The position numbers were made by a program, and so were the translations under genes. This document shows, in pieces, positions 23,483-37,348 of a DNA stretch of 64,000 nt (positions within the stretch are counted from its first letter, which is position 1; the number at the start of each line of letters is the position of its first letter). The notes under the pieces are model-generated. The model was not told where the DNA came from, ran no database searches, and saw nothing but the letters and a program-made list of their open reading frames with translations. This stretch comes from Pseudomonas sp. PSE14. Its GTDB lineage: Bacteria; Pseudomonadota; Gammaproteobacteria; Pseudomonadales; Pseudomonadaceae. The stretch lies in the NCBI RefSeq assembly GCF_029203285.1, contig NZ_CP115669.1:4402001-4466000 (forward strand). The letters run 5' to 3'.

Positions 23483-24433
23483 TCAGGCGACGCCGTAGCT
23501 CATCAGGCGCTCGTAGCGGCGCGCCAGCAGCTCTTCGGTGCTCAGTTGCTTGAGAACATCCAACTGGCCGAGCAGGGCCTTGCGGATCGACTGGGACATC
23601 GCGGCCGGGTCGCGGTGGGCGCTGCCCAGCGGCTCGGGGATGATGTTGTCGACGATGCCCAGGTCCTTCAGGCGGCTGGCGGTGATGCCCATGGCCTCAG
23701 CGGCTTCCGGCGCCTTCTCGGCGGTACGCCAGAGGATCGAGGCGCAACCCTCGGGCGAGATCACCGCGTAGGTGGAGTACTGCAGCATGTTCAACTGGTC
23801 GCACACGCCAATAGCCAGTGCGCCGCCGGAACCGCCTTCGCCAATCACGGTGGCGATGATCGGGGTCTTCAGGCGCGCCATGACACGCAGGTTCCAGGCG
23901 ATAGCCTCGCTCTGGCCGCGCTCTTCGGCATCGATGCCCGGATAGGCGCCCGGGGTGTCGATAAAGGTCAGGATCGGCATCTTGAAGCGCTCGGCCATTT
24001 CCATCAGGCGGCAGGCCTTGCGGTAGCCTTCCGGACGCGGCATGCCGAAGTTGCGGCGTACCTTCTCGCGCACTTCGCGGCCCTTCTGGTGACCGATGAT
24101 CATCACCGGCTGGTCTTCCAGACGGGCAACGCCACCGACGATAGCCGCGTCATCGGCGAAATGACGGTCGCCGTGCAGCTCTTCGAACTCGGTGAAGATG
24201 TGTTCGATGTAATCGAGGGTGTAGGGGCGACGCGGATGACGCGCGAGCTGGGCGATCTGCCAGCTGGACAGGTTACCGAAGATGTTCTCGGTCAGCGCCT
24301 TGCTCTTCTCCTGCAGACGGGAGATTTCGTCGGTGATGTTCAGGGCGTTGTCGTTACCGACCAGGCGCAGCTCTTCGATCTTGGCGTGCAGGTCGGCAAT
24401 GGGCTGTTCGAAATCGAGAAAATTCGGGTTCAT
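23483..24433 (-). CDS. accA: Acetyl-CoA carboxylase carboxyltransferase subunit alpha
   Basis: A 316-residue AccA, which pairs with AccD to move carboxyl from biotin to acetyl-CoA, the first committed step of fatty-acid synthesis. The N-terminal coiled region is followed by the crotonase-like core with [11 protein letters not shown] and [11 protein letters not shown]. Start M-N-P-N-F-L-D-F-E at 24433. It is downstream of dnaE, the conserved dnaE-accA order. Confidence 0.98.
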   Translation of the reverse strand: MNPNFLDFEQPIADLHAKIEELRLVGNDNALNITDEISRLQEKSKALTENIFGNLSSWQIAQLARHPRRPYTLDYIEHIFTEFEELHGDRHFADDAAIVGGVARLEDQPVMIIGHQKGREVREKVRRNFGMPRPEGYRKACRLMEMAERFKMPILTFIDTPGAYPGIDAEERGQSEAIAWNLRVMARLKTPIIATVIGEGGSGGALAIGVCDQLNMLQYSTYAVISPEGCASILWRTAEKAPEAAEAMGITASRLKDLGIVDNIIPEPLGSAHRDPAAMSQSIRKALLGQLDVLKQLSTEELLARRYERLMSYGVA

Positions 24434-24548
24434 GGGCTATCCGTCGTTCTGTTGGCGGCAGGGCCTGGTCCGTTAGGCGCCCTACCTTACGGTATCGGGC
24501 GCCAAGGGTCGAGACTGGCGGGCGGGCGGCCTATGGCCACCGACCTCA

Positions 24549-28079
<3,531 letters not shown>

Positions 28080-28299
28080 GGTGGTCCTTGGCAAACGCGA
28101 AAAACGGCAAGCCCGGAATTGTACCCACCTCCGGGTTAAAGCTACAGACATCCCGCAGTCGCTGTCGGATAGCTGGCGGATAGACAAACATGACAAACCA
28201 GCAGCCGAGATACGGAAATATCGCCAGCAGACTCGGACAGCGTGAAGGGCGACGAACGGCAGAATTCAGCGCCACCTCAAGCCTGCCCAGGAACGCACA

Positions 28300-30375
28300 A
28301 TGGCCGCTCCCTCCTTCACGACGCGCGCAGTCCTCTTCTGCTGCACCTGCCTCTACTGGCTAACGCCCGGACATCTGGGCCTTGGCAATATGCCCTTTGC
28401 CATGCTGAACGCTCTCAGTATCGTCGCGATCGCATTCTGCGCCTGGCTTTGTTTCAGCCTGCCATGGCGCAACACGCCTCCGACTTACGCTGCATTCCTT
28501 CTGATGCTGCCGATACTTCCCGCTCAGATGGAAATCAGCCAAGTCGCACGACAGGGCCTGAGCGCCTGTTACTCCAGTAACGAAACATACGGCGAACCGG
28601 CGCAGCGCTCCCTTAATGCGTCCAAATCCCTCTGCGAGCACATCGATCGTCGCATCGCCTTCGCCCCATATGGATTCTCACTTTTTACGGCGAACTTCCC
28701 GCTCTACTTCGCCAATGACTACCGTGAACGCCCTTGGAGCGAGCAGCTTCCCTCTGTGGATGACTACCGCTTCAGCGCACACTGGGCCGGATACATAAAT
28801 GTACCCGGCCCGACGAAGCGCCCCCTGCGAGTCACAAGCGCGGGTGGGACAGCCCACTGGCAGCTCGACGGCGTCGACGCACAGCCTCTGGAGAATGTTT
28901 CTCCCGGCCGTCATCGGATCAACCTCAACTTCGCAAGAAATCTCCCCGAAGCACCCGCGCTGTCACTGGAATGGGATCTTGGCGCTGGCTTCAAAGCCGT
29001 CCCGCCTACAGCGATGAGCCCCTTCAATGGCACGATGGATCACAGGCCCTGGCGCTGGATCGGATTGTGCAGTTGGCTGATCGCCCTTGGCATACTGATC
29101 CTAGGCGCCCGCCCAGCAGCGCCTCGGCCGTCTGGAGTGCTCTGGCTAGGTGGTTTCTACGGACTCTTTGCCCTGGGCTTGCAACTGATCCTCAGCGAAG
29201 GACAACGCTTCGGCTATCAGATAATGGTGCCGGGCAACGACTACCTGATGTATGAAACCTTCGCGCGCGACATTTTGAATGGGGACCTGGGTTCGCGAGC
29301 CGAAAGCCCCTTTGTCTACTTCAACTTCGGCTACCGCTATCTGCTTGCGTTGCTACACGTCCTTGCCGGGGAGGCTCCTGCAGATGTGGCAATAGTCCAG
29401 ATGGGGGTTATGGCTGCGCTCATGGTCGCGTGCTGCGCCTGGACACAACGCCTGTTCGGCTGGCTCAGCGCGTTGGCGATGGCGACTGCGATGATCTTCT
29501 GCCAGCAACTGCTCCTGCTCGCCGAGCCACTGCTCGACACCACTTGGGGGATCGTGCTGAGTGCGCTTCTGCTCTTCATGCTACTGGATCAGGCACGCTG
29601 CCCCACCCTGAGCAAAGCTATTGGCATGGGCCTACTGCTGGGACTCGCAACCCTGATCCGGCCCAACTTCATTCCATTCATCGCCATAGCCTGCATCTGG
29701 ATGCTTTGGACTGGCGCACAGCTCAGGCCACTACAGCGCTGGGGACTCCCCTTGCTGACCTGCATACTTGCAGTGGCTCTTTTGAGCCTACTCGGCTGGA
29801 GAAATCTCTGGATCGCAGGCGAATTCCGCTGGTTGCCAGAGAACGGACCGATCAACCTCTGGTTTGGCAATCACCCGCCTCAATACGACGGCCCGAGCTT
29901 CTTCCTGCCCACCTACATCCCACCCGCGCCGGAAATTGCCAAGGAAGTACTGCGTTATGTACTGAGCGACCCAATGGCATTCATTGCTCGAAGCTGGCAA
30001 AAGCTGCTCTTCATATTGGGCATCGACACGAGAGTGGAAACAGAGATCAACCTGCGAATCCTGGTGCCCTGGCTGCTTGCCGCCGCAAGCGCTGCCCCGC
30101 TCTGGCGTGGCAATTACCCGGCCCAGCGGCGAGAGGTATTGTTGATCGTCCTCTGGATCGCCGCACTCAGCGCACCCTTGACGCTGATATTTCCCTGGGG
30201 ATACGGCTGGCGACTTTCCTCGCCGACCTTCCTTCCACTCTACCTGCTAGACGGGCTATCAGTGGCGTGGCTCTGCAGTAGGCTGGGAGGGTCGATCAGA
30301 AGACTTGCTGCTCCAGCAACTCCCGAACCGGCCCGAAAGAACGCCGATGAATCGGCGTCGGCCCCAGGCGCTTGA
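28300..30375 (+). CDS. Predicted GT-C membrane glycosyltransferase with embedded PA14-like domain
   Basis: A 691-residue polytopic membrane protein, not matched to a named gene. Two or three N-terminal membrane segments (to about residue 82) precede a soluble region (about 85-240). Its later part, with H161-W-A-G-Y-I-N-V-P, a Q-L-D-G turn and S-P-G-R-H-R-I-N, resembles the PA14 carbohydrate-binding sandwich. Many membrane segments follow, with [13 protein letters not shown] at 312-324: the extracytoplasmic Asp loop typical of ArnT/PMT-like GT-C enzymes that use polyprenyl-phosphate sugars. AGGAAC precedes the ATG. The gene interrupts the dnaE-rnhB interval, is less GC-rich by eye than its neighbours (33 G/C in the 60 bases from 28681), and its last 26 codons run antisense into rnhB. 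Function inferred; acceptor unknown. Confidence 0.72.
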   Translation: MAAPSFTTRAVLFCCTCLYWLTPGHLGLGNMPFAMLNALSIVAIAFCAWLCFSLPWRNTPPTYAAFLLMLPILPAQMEISQVARQGLSACYSSNETYGEPAQRSLNASKSLCEHIDRRIAFAPYGFSLFTANFPLYFANDYRERPWSEQLPSVDDYRFSAHWAGYINVPGPTKRPLRVTSAGGTAHWQLDGVDAQPLENVSPGRHRINLNFARNLPEAPALSLEWDLGAGFKAVPPTAMSPFNGTMDHRPWRWIGLCSWLIALGILILGARPAAPRPSGVLWLGGFYGLFALGLQLILSEGQRFGYQIMVPGNDYLMYETFARDILNGDLGSRAESPFVYFNFGYRYLLALLHVLAGEAPADVAIVQMGVMAALMVACCAWTQRLFGWLSALAMATAMIFCQQLLLLAEPLLDTTWGIVLSALLLFMLLDQARCPTLSKAIGMGLLLGLATLIRPNFIPFIAIACIWMLWTGAQLRPLQRWGLPLLTCILAVALLSLLGWRNLWIAGEFRWLPENGPINLWFGNHPPQYDGPSFFLPTYIPPAPEIAKEVLRYVLSDPMAFIARSWQKLLFILGIDTRVETEINLRILVPWLLAAASAAPLWRGNYPAQRREVLLIVLWIAALSAPLTLIFPWGYGWRLSSPTFLPLYLLDGLSVAWLCSRLGGSIRRLAAPATPEPARKNADESASAPGA

Positions 30376-30901
30376 GCGCTTCCAGGTGCACCGGAGTCGG
30401 ATAGCCCTTATGCACGCCGATGCCGTAGCCGGGGTACAGCGCTTCCATTTCCTGCATCTCGCGGTCACGGCTGACCTTGGCCAGGATCGAGGCGGCGGCG
30501 ATCGCCGGGACCTTGGCATCACCCTGCACCACCGGGGCGGAGGGCACCTTCAATTTCGGACACCGATTACCGTCGATGAGCGCCAGTTTCGGCGTCACGC
30601 TCAGGCCCTCCACCGCGCGCTGCATGGCGAGCATGGTGGCGTGGAGAATGTTCAACTGGTCGATCTCATGCACATCCGCACGGGCGATGCACCAGGCCAA
30701 TGCCTTCTCGCGGATTTCGTCAAAGAGCTTTTCACGCTTGGCTTCGGTGAGCTTCTTGGAGTCGTTCAGCCCACTGATCGGGCGTGCCGGATCAAGGATG
30801 ACAGCTGCGGTAACCACGGGGCCGCACAGCGGACCACGGCCGACTTCATCGACGCCTGCGACCAGCTCTTCCACCAGGGCGAAATCCAGGCCCATCTGCA
30901 T
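30296..30901 (-). CDS. rnhB: Ribonuclease HII
   Basis: A 201-residue RNase HII that removes ribonucleotides embedded in DNA. The active-site D18-E19-V-G-R-G-P-L is intact, as are the later Asp in I-D-G-N and the G-Y-P-T region. The start overlaps the lpxB stop (TGATG), so it is the last gene of the long lipid A operon. Its 3' 80 bases overlap the convergent membrane glycosyltransferase gene; the C-terminal residues look normal, so the overlap cost rnhB nothing obvious. Confidence 0.97.
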   Translation of the reverse strand: MQMGLDFALVEELVAGVDEVGRGPLCGPVVTAAVILDPARPISGLNDSKKLTEAKREKLFDEIREKALAWCIARADVHEIDQLNILHATMLAMQRAVEGLSVTPKLALIDGNRCPKLKVPSAPVVQGDAKVPAIAAASILAKVSRDREMQEMEALYPGYGIGVHKGYPTPVHLEALKRLGPTPIHRRSFGPVRELLEQQVF

Positions 30902-32043
30902 CAGTGTTTCTCCACCAGGGCGAGCACCGCTTCGGCGGCCTGCGCGGACGCATCCTGGCGCAGGGCGCGGTGGATGGCGTCGAAGGATTCGGTCTGCACA
31001 CTGCCGTCATCCAGCAGTGGCAGCAAGGTAGTGGCCAGCGCCTCGGGCGTCGCCGTATCCTGGATCAACTCCGGCACTAGCAGTCGGTTGGCCAGCAGGT
31101 TCGGCAGCGAGATGTACGGACTCTTCACCAGCCGCTTGAGAATGCGGTAGGTCATCGGCGCCACCTTGTAGGCGACAACCATCGGCCGCTTGTACAGCAG
31201 CGCTTCGAGGGTGGCGGTGCCAGAGGCGATCAGCACGGCGTCGCAGGCAGCGAGGGCTTCATGGGACGCACCGTCGAGCAACTGCACTGGCAGATTACGG
31301 CCGGCCAGCATTTCCTCGATCTGTACGCGGCGCTCGGGGCTGGCGCAAGGCAGCACGAAACGCAGGCCCGGACGCTCCTGAAGCAGGCGTTGAGCGGTAT
31401 CGAGGAACAGCGCGCCGAGCTTACCGACCTCCCCTCCCCGACTACCCGGCAGCAACGCAACGACACTGGCATCCTGCGGCAGGCCCAGGCGCTCGCGCGC
31501 GCCAGCACGGTCGGCTTCCAGTGGAATGGTGTTGGCCAGCGGATGGCCGACGAAACGAACCGGCACCGCATGTTCTTCGTAGAAGCGCGCCTCAAAGGGA
31601 AACAGCGCGAGCATCAGGTCGCAGGCTTCCTTGATCTTCAGCACGCGCTTCTGCCGCCAGGCCCAGACCGACGGACTGACATAGTGCACCGTGCGGATGC
31701 CCGCGCGGCGCAACTTGAGCTCGATGTTCAGGTTGAAGTCCGGCGCATCAATGCCAATGAACACGTCCGGCTTGGCCGCGATCAGCATCTGGACGAGGTC
31801 CTTGCGCCGGCGTAGCAGCTCGCGCAGGCGGCCGAGCACCTCGACCAAGCCCATGACCGCGAGGCGTTCCATCGGGAAATGCGACTGCAGTCCTTCGGCC
31901 TGCATGCGCGGACCACCGACACCGATGAACTCGATGTCGGGGTGACGCTGCTTGAGCGCCTGCATCAGGCCGGAGCCAAGGATATCGCCGGACGCCTCGC
32001 CCGCGACCAGGGCGACGCGCAGCTTGCGTACGGTCGGCTGCAT
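30901..32043 (-). CDS. lpxB: Lipid-A-disaccharide synthase
   Basis: A 380-residue LpxB (GT19) that joins UDP-diacylglucosamine and lipid X into the lipid A disaccharide. Seen: G-E-A-S-G-D near residues 15-20, S-P-S-V-W-A-W-R in the middle and L-P-G-S-R later. It follows lpxA by two bases and overlaps the rnhB start by one base. Confidence 0.98.
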   Translation of the reverse strand: MQPTVRKLRVALVAGEASGDILGSGLMQALKQRHPDIEFIGVGGPRMQAEGLQSHFPMERLAVMGLVEVLGRLRELLRRRKDLVQMLIAAKPDVFIGIDAPDFNLNIELKLRRAGIRTVHYVSPSVWAWRQKRVLKIKEACDLMLALFPFEARFYEEHAVPVRFVGHPLANTIPLEADRAGARERLGLPQDASVVALLPGSRGGEVGKLGALFLDTAQRLLQERPGLRFVLPCASPERRVQIEEMLAGRNLPVQLLDGASHEALAACDAVLIASGTATLEALLYKRPMVVAYKVAPMTYRILKRLVKSPYISLPNLLANRLLVPELIQDTATPEALATTLLPLLDDGSVQTESFDAIHRALRQDASAQAAEAVLALVEKH

Positions 32044-32045
32044 GG

Positions 32046-32822
32046 TCAGCGGGTGATGCCGCGGGTGGAGCTCTGGATGGAGTCGCGGAATACCGCTACC
32101 TCCGGGAACTGCTCCGAAACCTCGACGAGCTCGGCGAGCGCTTCGTCCACGGTCAGCCCCTGGCGGTAAACCACCTTGTAGGCCCGACGCAGCGCCTGGA
32201 TGGCTTCGGCGCTGAAACCACGCCGACGCAAGCCTTCGAAGTTCATGCTGCGAGCTTCGGCGGGGTTGCCGAAGACGGTCACATAGGCAGGAACGTCCTT
32301 GCCGATCGCACTGCCCATGCCGGAGAAGCTGTGCGCGCCGATGCGGCAGAACTGATGCACCAGGGTGTAACCGGAGAGGATCGCCCAGTCATCCACGTGA
32401 ACATGGCCAGCCAGCGCCGTGTTGTTCACCAGAATGCAATGGTTGCCGATCACACTGTCATGGCCGATGTGCACGTAGGCCATGAGCAGGTTGTGGTCGC
32501 CGATGGTGGTTTCCGAACGATCCTGGATGGTGCCGCGATGGATGGTGACACCCTCGCGGATCACGTTGTGGTCACCGATCACCAGGCGAGTCGGCTCGCC
32601 CTTGTACTTCAGGTCGGGAGTGTCCTCGCCGACGCTGGAGAACTGAAAGATGCGATTGTGCTTGCCGATCTTCGTGGGGCCCTTGAGCACCACGTGCGGA
32701 CCGATCACCGTACCTTCGCCGATCTCCACATCCGGCCCGACGATGGACCAGGGGCCCACCTCTACGTCGTCAGCCAGCTTTGCGCGCGGGTCGATGATGG
32801 CGCGAGGATCGATCAAACTCAT
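32046..32822 (-). CDS. lpxA: UDP-N-acetylglucosamine acyltransferase
   Basis: A 258-residue LpxA, the first lipid A enzyme, transferring a 3-hydroxyacyl chain to UDP-GlcNAc. The left-handed beta-helix hexapeptide repeats fill the first two thirds, with the catalytic histidine in [10 protein letters not shown] near residue 121, then a helical C terminus. Start M-S-L-I-D-P at 32822 overlaps the fabZ stop as ATGA; the longer reading from 32858 lies inside fabZ. Confidence 0.98.
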   Translation of the reverse strand: MSLIDPRAIIDPRAKLADDVEVGPWSIVGPDVEIGEGTVIGPHVVLKGPTKIGKHNRIFQFSSVGEDTPDLKYKGEPTRLVIGDHNVIREGVTIHRGTIQDRSETTIGDHNLLMAYVHIGHDSVIGNHCILVNNTALAGHVHVDDWAILSGYTLVHQFCRIGAHSFSGMGSAIGKDVPAYVTVFGNPAEARSMNFEGLRRRGFSAEAIQALRRAYKVVYRQGLTVDEALAELVEVSEQFPEVAVFRDSIQSSTRGITR

Positions 32823-33259
32823 AGTTTGCGTTCCGCACAGATGATTTCGGCCGAGCATACCGGCTTGTCATCGACGGTGGCGTGGCAATCGAACTTCCAG
32901 ATGCCGCGCTTGACGCTGATGAACTGGGCATGCAGCTGCAGCTGGTCGCCCGGCAGTACCGGCTGACGGAAGCGCAGCTTGTCGGAGCCGACGAAGTAGT
33001 ACAGGGTGCCGTCGGCTGGCTTCACGTCGAGCATCTTGAAGCCGAGGATACCGGCCGCCTGGGCCATGGCCTCGATGATCAGCACGCCCGGCATGATCGG
33101 GTGCTGCGGGAAATGGCCATTGAAGAACGGCTCGTTGATGCTGACATTCTTGTAGGCGCGAATGCGCTTGCCTTCAATGTCCAGCTCCACCACCCGATCC
33201 ACCAGCAGGAAGGGGTAGCGATGAGGCAGGTATTCGCGAATCTCGTTGATGTCCATCAT
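32819..33259 (-). CDS. fabZ: 3-hydroxyacyl-[acyl-carrier-protein] dehydratase FabZ
   Basis: A 146-residue hot-dog-fold dehydratase of fatty-acid elongation. Catalytic His49 (N-G-H-F-P) and Glu63 (I-I-E-A-M-A-Q) are in place. The start M-M-D-I-N-E-I at 33259 matches the family; upstream in-frame codons to 33295 lie in the lpxD-fabZ gap. It balances acyl supply between lipid A and phospholipid and is coupled to lpxA by ATGA. Confidence 0.97.
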   Translation of the reverse strand: MMDINEIREYLPHRYPFLLVDRVVELDIEGKRIRAYKNVSINEPFFNGHFPQHPIMPGVLIIEAMAQAAGILGFKMLDVKPADGTLYYFVGSDKLRFRQPVLPGDQLQLHAQFISVKRGIWKFDCHATVDDKPVCSAEIICAERKL

Positions 33260-33307
33260 GTTCAGGGAAGCCTGTTCAGAAAAGGGAAACGCCAAAAAAT
33301 GCGCTGA

Positions 33308-34369
33308 TCACGCATCAGATGGAGCGTCTCCACTCGGGGTCACGGCAGCCACGCGCTTTTCCAGCTGCTGCAGACGACGGGCCATGTCATCCAGCTGGCG
33401 AATACGCGCGGCGCTCTTCTTCCATTCGCCGGCCGGCTGCATGGCAGTACCGGAGGAATAGGAACCCGGTTCGGTAATCGAACGGGTCACCATAGTCATC
33501 CCGGTGACGAAGACGTTGTCGCAGATTTCGATGTGGCCGACCAGGCCGACGCCACCGGCGAGCATGCAATGCTTGCCGATCTTGGCGCTGCCGGAAATCC
33601 CGCAGCAGCCCGCCATCGCGGTGTGATCACCGATCTGCACGTTGTGGGCGATCATGATCTGGTTGTCCAGCTTCACGCCATTGCCCACCAGGGTATCGGA
33701 CAGCGCACCGCGGTCGATCGTGGTATTGGCGCCGATCTCGACGTCATCGCCCACGGTCACGCCACCAATCTGCGCGATCTTCTGCCAGACGCCCTTCTGG
33801 TTGGCGAAGCCGAAGCCCTCGCCACCCAGCACGGCGCCGGATTGGATCACCACGCGCTTGCCGATGCGCACGTCGTGGTAAAGGGTCACTCTCGGGGCCA
33901 GCCAGCCGCCTTCGCCAATCACGCTGCGCGCGCCGACGAAGCAATGGGCACCGATGGTTACGCCGGCGCCAATCTGCGCGCCAGCCTCAATCACCGCGTA
34001 GGGACCGATGCTGGCAGTCGGGTCGACCTGGGCACCTTCATCGACCACTGCAGTGGGATGGATACCGGCAGGCGCCTTGGGCTTGCGATCGAACTGATGC
34101 GAAAGACCGGCATACGCCAGATAGGGGTTGGCCACCACCAGCGCGTTGCCGGTGAAACCTTCGGCATCGGCTGCCGTCAGCAGCACCGCACCCGCCTTGC
34201 TCTCAGGCAGGAACTTGCGGTACTGCGGGTTGGCCAGGAAGCTCAGTTGGTCCGCGCCAGCTTCCTGGAGGGTTGCCAGGCCGCGAATGACTTGAGCAGG
34301 ATCGCCGCGCAGCTCGGCATTGAGCTGCGCAGCCAGTTCAGCGAGGGTAAAGGACAGCTCGGTCATCAT
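33308..34369 (-). CDS. lpxD: UDP-3-O-(3-hydroxyacyl)glucosamine N-acyltransferase
   Basis: A 353-residue LpxD that adds the second acyl chain in lipid A synthesis. An N-terminal uridine-binding domain (to about residue 100) is followed by left-handed beta-helix repeats with the catalytic His in I-A-H-N-V-Q-I-G, then a C-terminal helix. The start overlaps the skp stop codon by one base. Two ATGs in tandem (M-M-T-E) leave a one-residue uncertainty. Confidence 0.98.
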   Translation of the reverse strand: MMTELSFTLAELAAQLNAELRGDPAQVIRGLATLQEAGADQLSFLANPQYRKFLPESKAGAVLLTAADAEGFTGNALVVANPYLAYAGLSHQFDRKPKAPAGIHPTAVVDEGAQVDPTASIGPYAVIEAGAQIGAGVTIGAHCFVGARSVIGEGGWLAPRVTLYHDVRIGKRVVIQSGAVLGGEGFGFANQKGVWQKIAQIGGVTVGDDVEIGANTTIDRGALSDTLVGNGVKLDNQIMIAHNVQIGDHTAMAGCCGISGSAKIGKHCMLAGGVGLVGHIEICDNVFVTGMTMVTRSITEPGSYSSGTAMQPAGEWKKSAARIRQLDDMARRLQQLEKRVAAVTPSGDAPSDA

Positions 34370-34872
34370 CAGCGCAGCTGGTTCATGCGCTCGATGACTT
34401 GACGGGTGATGTCGTACTGCGGCTTCACGTCCACCACGGCACCACGCTCGACCACGAGGTCATAGCCACCCTTCTTGATGGTTTCCTCGACAGCCTGGTC
34501 CAGCTTCGGCTTGAGCTTCTTCAGCATGTCGCGGTCGGCGACAGCCTTGGCTTCGTTCAGCTCCTTGGACTGGAACTGGAAGTCACGGGCCTTCTGCTTG
34601 AAGTCGTTCTCGGCCTTTTCACGCTCGGACTGGGACATCTTGCTGCCACCGCTGACCAGCTTGTCCTGCAGCGCCTTGGCGTCGCTTTCCAGCGCCTTGA
34701 GCTTGTTCAGCTGGGGGCCGAATTTCTTCTCCGCGTCCACGGCGTACTGCTTGGCCGCATCCGACTCGAGGAGTGCCATCTGATAGTTGAGCACCGCGAT
34801 CTTCATGTCGGCGAACGCTGGGCTCGCCATAAGGGCAGCGGTGATCAGAACGAACTGGGTCAACTTACGCAC
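34369..34872 (-). CDS. skp: Periplasmic chaperone Skp/OmpH
   Basis: A 167-residue periplasmic holdase that carries unfolded outer-membrane proteins to the BAM complex. A signal peptide ends at about residue 21 (S-P-A-F-A, then D-M-K-I-A-V-L), followed by long charged helices, the tentacles of the trimer. The start is GTG at 34872 with AGGAG six bases upstream; a GTG five codons earlier has no suitable site. It follows bamA by 48 bases and overlaps lpxD. Confidence 0.95.
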   Translation of the reverse strand: MRKLTQFVLITAALMASPAFADMKIAVLNYQMALLESDAAKQYAVDAEKKFGPQLNKLKALESDAKALQDKLVSGGSKMSQSEREKAENDFKQKARDFQFQSKELNEAKAVADRDMLKKLKPKLDQAVEETIKKGGYDLVVERGAVVDVKPQYDITRQVIERMNQLR

Positions 34873-34920
34873 AATGCACTCCTGCACAAAGCATGGTTGT
34901 CTTTACAACGATACGGCCAA

Positions 34921-37275
34921 TTAGAAGGTCTGCCCCAGAGAGAACTGGAAGATCTGGGTTTCGGCGTTGTCCGGCTTCTTGATCGGGGTCGCCAGGGCGA
35001 AGCTCAGCGGGCCCAGCGCGGTGATCCAGGTCAGGCCCACACCGGCGGACATGGCCATGTCATTGAATTTGACGCCGTCGCAACCCTGGGTAGTGGAAGT
35101 CGGGCAGTCGGCATCGAACACGTTACCCACGTCCCAGAACACCACGCTGCGCAACTGACGCTGGTCCTTCACGAACGGCAGCGGGAACAGGACTTCGGCG
35201 CCGCCGGTGATCAGGATGCTACCACCAAAGGCTTGCGGGTCCTGGTCCGGGTCGTACTCCGTCCCCGGATTGGTGCCCTTGCTAGGCGTACTGCGCGGAC
35301 CGAGGGTGCTGTCCTTGAAACCACGCACCGAGTTGAAGCCACCCGCGTAGTAGTTCTCGTAGAACGGCAGGCGGTCGGTGGAACCATAGCCATCACCGTA
35401 GCCGAGCTCGGTGTGGAAGCGCATGGTGTAGTTCTCGGTGAGCGGAGCGAAGATCTGGCCGCGGTAGTCGAGCTTGTAGAATGACAGGTCGCTGCCCGGA
35501 ACGGTGGATTCCAGCACCAGGCTCTGCGAGTGGCCACGGTTGGCCAGCACGCCCTTGTTCAGGGTCGACTCGGACCAGCCGATGGACGCCTTGAAGTTGG
35601 TGAAGCTGTCGCCTTCCTGCTGGATGAAGTTGAAGATCTCGTCGACGGTGTAGACGCCGGTATCGATCTCGTCCTTCTGCGCGGTCAGGCCGTAGGTCAG
35701 ACGCGAGGTTTCGCTGATCGGGTAGCCGATGCTGACGCCGGCGCCGTAGCTGTTGACGGAGTAGCTGGAAACGTCAACATCCAGGTCGCTGTAGTCGGTC
35801 TTGCGGTAGAAGGCGTTGTAGCCCAGGCTCACGCCGTCGACGGTCCAGTAGGGGTCGACGAAGCCGAAGTTGTAGCGGGTCTGGTAGTCGGACTTGGTCA
35901 GGCCGAGGCTGACCTTGTTACCGGTACCCAGGAAGTTGTTCTGGCTGATCGAGCCACCAAGGATAAGACCGGCGCTCTGGGCGAAACCGATACTGGCGGT
36001 GATGGAGCCGGACGGTTGCTCTTCAACGCTGTAGTTCACGTCGACCTGGTCGTCGGTGCCGGGCACAGCCGGGGTCTCGACGTTGACTTCCTTGAAGTAG
36101 CCCAGGCGCTCCAGGCGCTGCTTGGACTGGTCGATCAGGTAGGTCGAAGCCCAGCCGCCTTCCATCTGGCGCATTTCGCGACGGAGCACTTCGTCCTCGG
36201 TCTTGGTGTTGCCACGGAAGTTGATGCGATTGACGTAGGCACGCTTGCCCGGGTCGACCACATAGGTGATCGAGACGGTCTTGTCGTCGTCATGGGGCTC
36301 CGGCACGCCGTTGACGTTGGCGAAGGTATAGCCTTCGTTACCCAGACGACGGGTGATCAGGTCGGAGGTAGTGGTCATCACCTTGCGCGAGAAGACCTGG
36401 CCTTTCTTCACCAGCAGCAGCTTCTTGATTTCGTCTTCCGGCACTTTCAGGTCGCCGGAGAGCTTCACGTCACGAACGGTGTACTTCTCGCCTTCGTTGA
36501 CGTTGACGGTGATGTAGACGTGCTTCTTGTCCGGAGTGATGGAAACCTGGGTCGAGGCGATATCCATGTGGATGTAGCCACGGTCCAGGTAGTAGGAACG
36601 CAGGCGCTCCAGGTCACCGGAGAGCTTCTCACGGGAATACTTGTCGTCATTCTTGAAGAAGGACAGCCAGTTGGTGGTCTTCAGTTCGAACAGGTCGGTC
36701 AGGTCTTCCTCGGAGAAGACGGTATTGCCCACCACGTTGACATGGGCGATGGCCGCCACGGTGCCTTCGTTGATGGTGATCTTCAGGGCGACGCGGTTGC
36801 GCGGCTGCGGCACCACCTCGGTCTCGATCTCGGCGGAGTAGCGGCCCTGGGCCACATACTGGCGCTGCAGTTCGTTACGGACGCCTTCGAGGGTCGCACG
36901 CTGGAAGATCTCGCCTTCGGCCAGACCGGACTGTTTCAGACCTTTCATCAGGTCTTCGGTGGTGATGGCCTTGTTGCCCTCGATCTCGATGCTGGAGATC
37001 GACGGACGCTCGACCACGTTGACGATCAGCACATTGCCATCACGGCTGAGTTGGATGTCCTGGAAGAATCCAGTCTTGAACAAGGACCGGGTCGCCTCGA
37101 CCAGGCGGCGATCGTCGATCTGCTCGCCGACGTTCAGCGGCAGTGCCGCGAACACGCTGCCGGCCGACACGCGCTGCAGGCCGTTGACCCGGATATCAGA
37201 AACAGTGAAGGACTCGGCGTGAACCTGGGCGATCATCAGCGCGGAAAAGGCCGCGGTTAGCAGAAAGCGTTTCAT
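34921..37275 (-). CDS. bamA: Outer membrane protein assembly factor BamA
   Basis: A 784-residue Omp85 protein, the core of the BAM complex that inserts beta-barrels in the outer membrane. A signal peptide ends near residue 20 (Q-V-H-A, then E-S-F). Five POTRA domains fill about residues 21-420, and the C-terminal barrel carries V-R-G-F-K-D (the V-R-G-F motif of loop 6) and ends in Phe, the usual barrel signature. The 73-base gap from rseP holds a hairpin. AAGGA precedes the ATG. Confidence 0.98.
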   Translation of the reverse strand: MKRFLLTAAFSALMIAQVHAESFTVSDIRVNGLQRVSAGSVFAALPLNVGEQIDDRRLVEATRSLFKTGFFQDIQLSRDGNVLIVNVVERPSISSIEIEGNKAITTEDLMKGLKQSGLAEGEIFQRATLEGVRNELQRQYVAQGRYSAEIETEVVPQPRNRVALKITINEGTVAAIAHVNVVGNTVFSEEDLTDLFELKTTNWLSFFKNDDKYSREKLSGDLERLRSYYLDRGYIHMDIASTQVSITPDKKHVYITVNVNEGEKYTVRDVKLSGDLKVPEDEIKKLLLVKKGQVFSRKVMTTTSDLITRRLGNEGYTFANVNGVPEPHDDDKTVSITYVVDPGKRAYVNRINFRGNTKTEDEVLRREMRQMEGGWASTYLIDQSKQRLERLGYFKEVNVETPAVPGTDDQVDVNYSVEEQPSGSITASIGFAQSAGLILGGSISQNNFLGTGNKVSLGLTKSDYQTRYNFGFVDPYWTVDGVSLGYNAFYRKTDYSDLDVDVSSYSVNSYGAGVSIGYPISETSRLTYGLTAQKDEIDTGVYTVDEIFNFIQQEGDSFTNFKASIGWSESTLNKGVLANRGHSQSLVLESTVPGSDLSFYKLDYRGQIFAPLTENYTMRFHTELGYGDGYGSTDRLPFYENYYAGGFNSVRGFKDSTLGPRSTPSKGTNPGTEYDPDQDPQAFGGSILITGGAEVLFPLPFVKDQRQLRSVVFWDVGNVFDADCPTSTTQGCDGVKFNDMAMSAGVGLTWITALGPLSFALATPIKKPDNAETQIFQFSLGQTF

Positions 37276-37307
37276 GGAGTCCTTTTATTCCAACTGACAA
37301 ATAAAGA

Positions 37308-37330
37308 ATCTGCCGCAGGTGGCGGCAGAT
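37308..37330 (-). terminator. Terminator or attenuator between rseP and bamA
   Basis: ATCTGCCGC pairs with GCGGCAGAT around a five-base loop; the minus strand then reads a broken T-rich tract. It could reduce readthrough from rseP into bamA. Confidence 0.55.
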
Positions 37331-37348
37331 CCGGAATTCAATGGCGGG

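Noticed and set aside
35530-37260. 576-residue open frame on the + strand
   Set aside because: Antisense shadow of bamA, whose signal peptide, POTRA and barrel features are clear.
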